From NCBI GenBank assembly GCA_964030475.1, contig CAXIPT010000002.1, positions 5,792,161 to 5,856,160 on the forward strand: a stretch of DNA of 64,000 bases, in the 5' to 3' direction. Made by a program: the position numbers and the translations under genes. Shown here in pieces: positions 55,936 through 64,000 of the stretch; the first letter of the stretch is position 1, and each line of letters begins with the position of its first letter. Origin of the DNA: Tethya wilhelma. Lineage: Eukaryota > Porifera > Demospongiae > Tethyida > Tethyidae. The notes beneath the pieces were generated by a model, which had not been told where the DNA came from, did not search any database, and saw nothing but the letters and a program-made list of their open reading frames with translations.

Positions 55936-58461
55936 CTCTCTCTTGAGAAGCACCACCTCCAAGAGGCCCTCCATCAGTTAGAGGGTCAGGTGAAAGACCT
56001 TACCAGTGGCTCAGAGAGAGAGCACCACGAGGAAGGAGTTGCCCTCACCAGGATCCACCAGGAGATAGGCCAACTCAGAAATGAGAGGTACACAGTTACA
56101 CACAGTATGTCTATGGAAATGTCTATGTCAAATGGAAATGTATTCATTGCAACAAAATGGAGACAAACACGTATTATGCTTTAATGTCTGTTTCTGTGCT
56201 TCTATTGTGCTTTAATATCTATTAACCTTTTATTCCTAAAAGTTTCAAAGTTTTGATCTGTTTCCCTTGTTCCTGCATGTTTATGCAAGTAAGTATTAAC
56301 CAATGGCTTTCATCTTTAATACTGAGATCATGCAGTAGCCAGGATGTGATGTAGCTATAGAAATTTTCCATTGAATTCTGTAGTTTTAAAGGATGCATTA
56401 AGGAAATTGCCGTCTCCACTCCACATATTTACAGAGATGTTCTCCAGTCTTCTGTGGCAGCTCTTCAAGCTATGGTCTCCAGTTCACTCCAACTGTCCAC
56501 CATCGTAGACACTGTACTACCATCACCATCACCATCACCATGGCAACCATCAAGAGGAGGTGGAGCTTCAGGTGAAGATCGGCAGAAAGCTAGCAATGAC
56601 TCTACCTTGAATGTAGAGCTACCAGCACAACTTCTGTTAACCACTGGTTAGTCTTTTATGATGTACTTTTTGTTAGTCTAGATTGGCAATGTACAATGGA
56701 GTAATATTGTGTGTGTGTGTGTTTTTAATGTGTAGTTCACCTTATTGGTATCACAGTATTTCCCCCCCCCCCCCCCCCCCCCCCCCNCTAACTGTACGTG
56801 TGTGTGTGTTGTATTTAAGTGATGTGCAAAATTTTATTATAAAATCAAAGACAACCATGCATTTTTGTGGCACAAAAATTTCTTATGTTGTCTTCACTCA
56901 TATTAAAATCGTCTTTTCCACATGTTGTTAGGTACCCCACACAATGATGCCACGCCCACTCAAAGCACTGTGAGCAGTCGTACCGTGAGTACCACAGGGG
57001 AAGGGGGCGGGGTAGACACACCCACTGATTGGACAGCCATGAAACAGACTCCGAGTTTTGACAGTGGTCTGGCCAGTCATCTCACTAGCATACTACCCAG
57101 TGATGGTATGAGGTTATATTCATGACATACTTGTACTGTGCAAGTATTGTATATATTAAATATCAACATAGCTATATACATTGCATGACGATATTTGTAT
57201 GCATATTGTATTAATTTTTCTTCGAAAGTGTGACAAACTGTACTTCTTTTGAAAGCTCTAGCTTTGATGCTGATTGTAACGGCACCTGTTTCGTTTTCGT
57301 TTGATTGGTCTGTATACCTTATGATAGTTGAAAATAAATAGTAAGCAAAGAAACACCTAAAACACCTTCCTTCTGAAGCCTATAAGTATTGCAAGAAGAT
57401 CAAACTTTCAGTATTGCCGTTTGTGTAGAAAAAGCAACATTCAAATGAACCTGCTATCATAACTGTGAACATTGATGCTTTTCCTCCTATATTGCTCAAT
57501 TTCTCTCACCAATCTCACCATGCTTCATTTTCCTCTTATCTTTCTCCCTCCCCATCTGCAGGTACTACTATAGTTGAGACCCCCAGTGGCTCCGCCTCTA
57601 GTCCTGTATCTCATGCCACGCTCCCTCTAGAGGGTCCCTTGGCTGATCTCAGTATGGTTCCTCTAGAGACTTCACATCTCCAGGTATAGAAGAAGTCTGA
57701 TCATTTTCTCTTTTTCAAATCTTTCTAGAGCTCTTGTGGACTTTGATCCAGAGTTATTTTCTTACTCTGTCCATACTATGATGGAAGTTTTGCTGATAAT
57801 ATACGTAATGCCTATATAGAGCTACTTTTGATTTTCCTGTCTGAATATCTTTGTAGGAGAAACTGTTTATCCATGATATATAGAAAACTAAGCCCTACAG
57901 CTTTTATAGTTTATTTTTTGAAGATCATTATACCCACAATTATGAACTTTGTACTTGTAGGTACATGTACCATCGGCACTGTCCCCCCAACCGCTAAGCC
58001 CCGCCCATTTCCAAGTGGGTGTGGTCAGTGAGGCCCCGTCCATGCTCTCCGTGTCGTTCCTGAGTGAGACCCACCACCAGGAGCAGCTACTGAGAGAGCT
58101 GAGTCAGCATGAGGAGGAGGGAGACCACACACTGCACTCCTTCTCTGAGGTGAGTTGGTTAGTAAAACCTCCGGACCATTGAAAGGACACTTGTGGACTG
58201 TATAAATTAGGCTTTTTAGTCCTTTGTAGAGAGGTTGTCCTCTTCTGTTTGTATTACTATAATAAGGAATTGGAATTTTTGGGAACCAAAAATCATCCTT
58301 TGTTGTTCTGATTTTAAAACATTTAAATTCATTGATTTAGTTGCTCCCTAATGCATTGTACTATTTTTTTTTTCCTTTTTTCGTGATCAAAATTCTCATA
58401 AAATTAATGTGATCCATGAAACACAGACTTACAGAAGTGTTCCATTACAGTTTGTTATGTA

Positions 58462-58534
<73 letters not shown>

Positions 58535-59431
58535 CCGCCTCCAGATATCAGCATTGATCCTCTTGACTCCACCTTGAGTCATATTGACTACCAGTTTCTC
58601 TCTGATCTACCAGCCTTACAAGCTAGGGCCTCAACCTTCCACAATGCTGTCTGTAACCTGGTACAGAACTATGTCAATGCCACCAAACAGGTGAACAGCA
58701 CAGCTTTTGACTTTGTGTACACTAAAATTAATGCTTTCGTGTGCAAGATGTATATAGATTTGTACTACTGGTACATATACTTTCAATAGAAAATGTGTAG
58801 CAATACTTAAAACACTTATACAGGAATGGATCTATTAGTTGTATATGTACATACAAGGTACCAAAATAAACTACGAAATAGAAAGCTATCTCATCAATAG
58901 CACCTATACATACATGAGCATGATGGTCTGTGTCCAACACCTTTGTACAATCAAAATTTCCTTGATCATAGGCTCTACCACTCTTCCTTCTATCTAACTG
59001 TATGATCATGTTTACATAATAATAGCCATAAGTTTCTTGCTTTCATTTCCTCTGTAAGTGTCAGAGCTCCAGCATTTTTATGTACCTATGTTTTTCTTTA
59101 CCTTCGCTCATTCCTTACTTCCTTTCTGCTTTCCATTCTATGTACGTTCCTTCTACATGTGTAGCATAATTTTCTTTGTAACCATGGGTACATTGCCATT
59201 AACCTCCTATTTTCACGGTTTACTCTCCATGTATAGGTGTCAGAGCTCCAACAGGTGCTGTCCAATATCCAATCTCAAGTGACTGACCTCCAGTCTCAGT
59301 TGGCTCACTCCCAACAGACCACCCTCCATCTGGAGCAGGTGGTGGAGGAGAAGGAGAGAGAAGAGAGCCACTTGAGGAGTGAGCTAACCAACAAGACACA
59401 ACTTCTGACCACTGCTGAAGAGAAGATACAG
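55936..59431 (+). CDS. Pericentrin-like coiled-coil gene segment, seven exons
   Basis: Exons 55936-56087, 56435-56646, 56932-57105, 57562-57683, 57961-58149, 58535-58690 and 59237-59431; all phases agree and the join totals exactly 400 codons. Opens with coiled coil (LSLEKHHLQEALHQLEGQV), then a Ser/Pro/Gly-rich flexible stretch (around SPSPSPWQP, PLSPAHFQ), an acidic patch (QHEEEGDHTLH), a conserved-looking helix (PALQARASTFHNAV) and a final coiled coil (VSELQQVLSNIQSQV). No start or stop codon in these exons, so both ends lie outside. Assigned to the PACT gene type by composition, strand and proximity; not by a recognised domain. The poly-C gap at 56787 lies in an intron. Confidence 0.7.
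56760..56786. repeat. Poly-C run ending at gap
   Basis: About 26 Cs then n at 56787, inside the 56647-56931 intron. Likely the cause of the assembly break. Confidence 0.9.
58461..58534. repeat. (TC)n(AC)n microsatellite forming a splice acceptor
   Basis: The AC run ends directly in ...ACAG before exon 58535, so the repeat supplies the acceptor and, with the TC part, the pyrimidine tract. Confidence 0.85.
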
Positions 59432-60599
59432 GTACTGCACAGCCATGTTTATTGTTATACCTTGAACATATGGAATCAATTTTTGCCACAGTAACTATAT
59501 GACATAGGATTTTGATAAACAACAGAGATATATAGCTATAGACATGAGTGTGCCTATCATGTGTAACGTATTAAGTACACTGTACCTGTGTGCTTGTATA
59601 CCATATAATCCTTTATATTTTTCTGAAGGTTATTTTCATGAATTTGCATTTTAAAATGGTAAATGTGGAATTTTCACATACTTCTTAATTGTGTAACTAA
59701 ACNTTATTACAAAGATCAAAAGTGCATGCAATTAGTACTGTATGTGAGCTGAAATAGAGTTTAGACTTATCCACTTAATGCATGTTTAATTCAGTAAGCA
59801 ATATCGTACAATGTCATTGTCAAGTGAAAAAAACATTAGAAATGTAGTCAGTATACACATTACGAAAAGTGGCTTGATAGCTATCAGTGGATATAACAAA
59901 AATTATTTTCATAAATATGGAAGAATTCAGTTGAATATGGTGCCATAGCACGCATGGGTGGTACCCTTCATTCTAATAGTACTATAATAGAAATCGATAG
60001 CTTAGGTATTGCATGTATTGGGGAATTCAATCATTGTGACTGTTACCCAATACATACACCATAAACAACAAACAAACAAACAAAACCCAGCCAGCTATGT
60101 AATTTAAACTGCATTCGTTTTCACATTATAAACTAAGTATGCAACGACCTGTATATTATAATCCAGAAGAGTAGCAACTGTTAAGTTTGGTTGGACCATA
60201 TACAAAAATTAGTAATAACATGTTAGCCAAAAAAAATTGAATATTTTTCTTATGGTTTGTTCACAGTGACTGCTATATGGCACAATTAATAATCAATGTC
60301 AAACGATTAATACAATACAGGTTTAAAATGTACTGAACAATGGACATCAATTAGTTTTCTGTGCACTGTATAGTGTCGTATTACAACTGTATTTTCAGTA
60401 ATGAATTCCTTAGTGAGCAAGTAGCAACAACTATTTTATTTAGCTTATACTAAACAATAATTGCTACAGTTAGCATAACAGTAACCAGGGGAAACTTGTT
60501 AGACTACTCAGTACATATAAACTGCTCGATATAGATTCTGAACCAAAACGACAATTTTCAAAAAGTCAATACTACAGCTTGTACCAGGAAAGTTCAAAA
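59432..60599. other. Intergenic with dispersed repeat R1 (reverse copy)
   Basis: 59884-60122 is the reverse complement of R1 (1-215). A gap lies at 59703. A TATAAA-like box at about 60515-60521 lies ~80 bp upstream of the EF-hand start at 60600 and may be its promoter (weak). Confidence 0.5.
59884..60122 (-). repeat. Dispersed repeat R1, copy 3
   Basis: Reverse complement of 1-215, with (CAAA)n where the other copies have (TTTG)n. Confidence 0.75.
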
Positions 60600-61148
60600 A
60601 TGTCTCAACCCCCAAATGTGGCAGTGAAAACAATTTTCACAATGTTTGGTGTGCCTCTTGATGGACAACTCGCCAGGGAAGACTGGAAGAAGCATGCTGA
60701 CGTTACTCGAGAACAAATCAGAAAATTGAATCCAGTAGAGGCTGAAAATGTGCACAAATTGTTCATGGAGATGGCTGATTTGTACGGCCAAGAGAAGTAT
60801 GCAAAAGATGGTGGAATGGCCTACACTGTTAGGGAAATGGAAATAGCTCGTCGCATCATAGCTCGAAAAGATTTACCAGATGCAAATCGAGTCCTTCATT
60901 CAGCTTACTTCAGAGCCATTGACACCAACCAAGATGGAGTGATACAGAGAGAAGAGTGGTCCAACTACTTGAAGATCCGTAATACCTATGTTGACGAAGA
61001 ACAGGCTAAAAAATCTTTTGATAGCATTGACACTGACAAGAATGGAGTCATATCCCTGGATGAGTTTAATGAATACTCTGTGGATTTCTGGTGCAACTTG
61101 GGAGAAAATCTGGGGGCCAAAGATTTGTATGGTACAGAGAGTCTGTAA
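60600..61148 (+). CDS. EF-hand Ca2+-binding protein, SCP/calexcitin-like (copy G)
   Basis: Intronless 182-aa protein starting MSQPPN at 60600 (an upstream in-frame ATG at 60579 adds seven residues). Closest to copy D: same MSQPPNVAVKTIF start and YTVREMEIARRIIA segment. EF3 loop DTNQDGVIQREE and EF4 loop DTDKNGVISLDE are fully canonical; EF1 and EF2 are degenerate. AATAAA signals at 61248-61253 and 61253-61258. The only plus-strand member, about 49 kb from D and lying between plus-strand and minus-strand coiled-coil exons, so it was copied to a second site. Confidence 0.92.
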   Translation: MSQPPNVAVKTIFTMFGVPLDGQLAREDWKKHADVTREQIRKLNPVEAENVHKLFMEMADLYGQEKYAKDGGMAYTVREMEIARRIIARKDLPDANRVLHSAYFRAIDTNQDGVIQREEWSNYLKIRNTYVDEEQAKKSFDSIDTDKNGVISLDEFNEYSVDFWCNLGENLGAKDLYGTESL

Positions 61149-61370
61149 CTTCAATACCATGAAGATCAAGAATACTATTATGACTGCAAAGCCTTTGAAC
61201 TGACAATATAAGTATAGTTTTAGGCTCATTGTATAAATATTATATGTAATAAAATAAAGTAAATTACTTTGCAATATAGGTCTGTTTTGTTAATATAGAG
61301 TAAAAATAGCAAATATTTCTGCCAGTCAAACCACAACAATTTTATAAGCTCTTGATTATAATAGTTGAGA

Positions 61371-61392
61371 GGGGAGGGGAGGGGTTGGGGGG
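61371..61392 (+). other. G-quadruplex-type motif
   Basis: Four G-runs of four or more separated by A, A and TT, about 110 bp after the polyA signals of copy G. Confidence 0.6.
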
Positions 61393-61747
61393 TTGCTAAA
61401 ATGCTCATTATAAGCATATACACTCATTGTGTAGCTTAAAAAACAACAAACTTCAAACTGAAGAATAAGATACTGACATCATAATAGTGATAGAGAGCTA
61501 GTGTGTTTGTGTTCGTCGTTAGCATGGGGTATACTATATATCTAGTTGCTTTGCATAATGTGCATAAGAATAAGCTTTATAGCATGACCTAGCTAAACTA
61601 TTAAGAGTAAGTGTTTATATAAGTTAGGCAGGGTTACAATTAAGCTATCTGTGGTCCATCGAACTGAAACCACAGGCTAGTATTTAAATTTTAAATTCAA
61701 GATTAAGGTTCTAGCACATTCAGCCCATAAGCATATCTTTTGCTCAC

Positions 61748-63784
61748 CTTCTGTGCTTGCTTCGTGTTCATTTGTTGCAGTTCTTGTAGTTGGTTGGAAG
61801 AGAGGTCGGCCAGGTCCCTAGCACGACTCTCCCTCTCTCTCCCCACCTCAGCTCTCAGCAGGGTCACTTCATCAGCGTGAGAACACTTGAGTCTGGTCTC
61901 AACGGAGAGGCACTTTGACAAGTCAGAGCACTCCTGAGAAATATATAGCATTATGCATAATGCATATGGTTTATTTAGAAATAAAGTACAGCCATACAAG
62001 CATACATGTCACTGTTAAATTTTGGTGCATTGATATCCAAGCACAAACTATAGGATTCCATAAAAACATCAAATAATGACCACACCTGAAAGTTGGGGTG
62101 GGACAAACTGTTAAGTACATCTTAAACCACTTTGGAGTGGACCCAAATTCATACCTTGGTTCATCCATTCAAAAATAAACTTAACATTTACCCATTTTTT
62201 GAAGTTAGATTTAATGAAGTTGTTAGTTGTACGCAAAAAACGAAATCTACTCTTAGATTGTAAGCAATGTAGTTATAATCTACATAAAGGCTATCTATGG
62301 CTCACTTTTTCTTTCTTCTGGAGTTGACTCCTCAGTTGTTCTGTTTCAGCATTGGCTCTGGCTAACGTTTCACGCTCGGACTGCATCAGTTCAACTTGTG
62401 CCACCTTCTCTGTCAGTTGGAGGCGAACACTGTCCAGCTCCTGTTGTAAGCCATCAACCTAAAGAAATAGCATGACAATTTCTCTCTAGCTCCTATAAGT
62501 GCTAATAGTTACTGGACTTTAAATTAATTTTGGACAATAAATTAGCTCACACATAACATGGACAGATCTTATAAAAAAAATGTACGCATAACACTCGATG
62601 GGCACAACCTTGGGTGTATAAAGAACCACCAATGGCTTCCACTGCTCTTAATCCACACAACCTCTCCATCACTGCACTTACTTGCAAGCCATTATCCTCC
62701 TTGCTCTCTCTCAGTTCATCCCTGAGACTGCTCACCTGGCTCTCTAGAAGGCTCTTCTCTGTCATGACCCTTCCCAGCTCGTGGGACTTGCCCTCCATCA
62801 CAGCTTGGAGCTCTCTCAGAGAGGAGGAGTGGGTGAGATGGAGCTGGCTCAACTCTGACCTCACCTCAGATACCTACATACAATGTGGCATACAACAATG
62901 GGTAGTGGAATAATGTTCTTCATAGCAGTAGCCAATGAAGGAGTGTTGCCATACATCTGATTTTAAAGCAAACTGTGTCATACTATGGGGTGGGGAGTAG
63001 TGCCAAAATGTGGCTATTATTACTGTGTAGCTCCAAATTCTTATGGCACAAAAAAAATTCATGAAAAGTTTGTCTTTGCTGCTTTGAACTAATTTTCATG
63101 AATCACGAGCTGTGACAGCTAGCTGAGCGAGCCTAGCTTGAAGCTCAGGCGCTTTGTCTACGCTGTAAGTAGCCATTTCTTTGCTCTTTTCGAAGGTGTA
63201 AAGCAAATTTTTAGCAAGTTTTCATTGCGGTTTACCGCTGGTTAAAGGCGGTCATTACGGTAAACAGTGGAATACCGCTAGTGAAATACCGTAGTTTACC
63301 CACAAAATTCCACGAGTTTACCGCGGATTTCCCCTCACATTTTCACCCGGGATATATGTATGACCAATCAGATTTGAAAATTGATTTTCGGGCCAACTAA
63401 ATTCACTTCCGTAAGAGAGCATATCAAGTTTGTTTACACATTTCTTCACAAGTACAAACACAACTGACCTCCTTGTTTAATCTCTCAACTTCTGCTTCTT
63501 TCTCCTCCACCTGTCTCTTGACCACACCCACTTCCCTCTCAGACTCCGCCCTCTGAGAGGACACATCCTCCAACTGCCGACTCAGCACCCTAACCTGCTC
63601 CCTCGTCTCTTGAAGGGATCGTTCCTCTACGGCCTTCTCGGTGATGGCTGTCTGAAGGGAGGCTTCTTTCCTCAAGAGCTTGTCTCTTAGGTTGTGAGAT
63701 TCTGTCTGGGCGTGAGAGAGACTGGTCTTGGTGGCAGTGAGCTCATGGGTGGTCTGACTCAGAGAGGACTGGGCTTCTTGAAGT
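61748..63784 (-). CDS. Coiled-coil gene segment, minus strand, four exons (pericentrin-like)
   Basis: Minus-strand exons 63784-63469, 62873-62682, 62458-62306 and 61933-61748, each with AG/GT borders (donors GTCAGT, GTAAGT, GTGAGC, GTGAGC) and phase-0 joins after the first split codon. Total about 282 residues of Glu/Gln/Leu/Ser-rich coiled coil (for example VDGLQQELDSVRLQLTEK; ECSDLSKCLSVETRLKC). No start or stop, so it extends beyond both ends. Composition and exon style match the plus-strand exons at 19.3-21.3 and 55.9-59.4 kb. It may be an inverted part of the same gene or a separate coiled-coil gene. Confidence 0.65.
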
Positions 63785-64000
63785 CTAAAATATAAAGATA
63801 CAAATATGAAGAGATAAAGAGTGGTGAAAACTTAATTTTTCTTGGCAGTATATAGTTAGTAACTAGCTATAGCCTCGATCCCAGGCCTTCTGCGTGCTCA
63901 GTGCTAGTATTGATTTATTAAGTTGACGATCTTTACCATTTTCGTAATTTTTTAGCACGCAGAAGGCCTGGTGAACGAAATCACGTGAATGACATCAGAA

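Noticed and set aside
61226..61423. Small ORF next to the G-rich motif
   Set aside because: Lies over the polyA region of copy G on the opposite strand; no support.

Overview
This is eukaryotic, almost certainly metazoan, DNA, and I infer a demosponge (Amphimedon-like). The evidence is: spliced genes with GT..AG introns, some only about 60 nt long; a pericentrin/AKAP450-type PACT domain; a protein joining a Pmp-like (GGAI) beta-helix ectodomain to a polytopic membrane region, a combination I know mainly from sponges; and a cysteine-rich secreted family also known from sponges and cnidarians. The DNA is AT-rich and full of microsatellites and short non-autonomous DNA transposons. The organism is inferred from protein resemblance only; no species-specific marker was tested. 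Single 'n' bases at 215, 6216, 27135, 44358, 44741, 46818, 49892, 52011, 56787 and 59703 look like compressed scaffold gaps, so linkage across them is uncertain.

Layout. (1) 0.9-16.6 kb is a minus-strand tandem array of intronless EF-hand genes of about 180 aa: six intact copies (2750, 3818, 7890, 10883, 13358, 16019) and at least four decayed ones. A seventh intact copy lies at 60.6 kb on the plus strand. EF3 and EF4 look Ca2+-binding; EF1 and EF2 are degenerate. (2) 16.9-22.6 kb on the plus strand holds the 3' exons of a pericentrin/AKAP9-like centrosomal coiled-coil gene ending in a PACT domain. (3) 23.2-26.2 kb, 36.2 kb, 50.4 kb and 55.9-59.4 kb (plus) and 61.7-63.8 kb (minus) hold further exons of the same type of coiled-coil gene. 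One long exon at 23.9-25.5 kb is heavily decayed. Either there are tandem/partial gene copies or the scaffold is scrambled. (4) 27.1-35.0 kb holds five copies of a secreted cysteine-rich family: two intact, one with a single in-frame TGA, two pseudogenes. (5) 37.1-41.5 kb on the minus strand is a large beta-helix plus polytopic membrane protein gene with one frameshift. A decayed partial paralogue lies at 43.7-45.5 kb, interrupted by a 382-bp piece of an unrelated gene bounded by two n's. (6) 45.8-46.8 kb is a 33-bp minisatellite running into a gap, followed by a perfect 84-bp-arm palindrome copied from the start of the beta-helix gene. (7) 47-55.5 kb is mostly repeats, including a three-level nest: tandem repeat, TTA-flanked element, 5-bp-TSD element.

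No operon-like or prokaryotic system is present. The gene families (Ca2+ sensors, a centrosomal scaffold, secreted and surface cysteine-rich proteins) share no obvious pathway. What unites the window is local duplication, decay and repeated transposon insertion.
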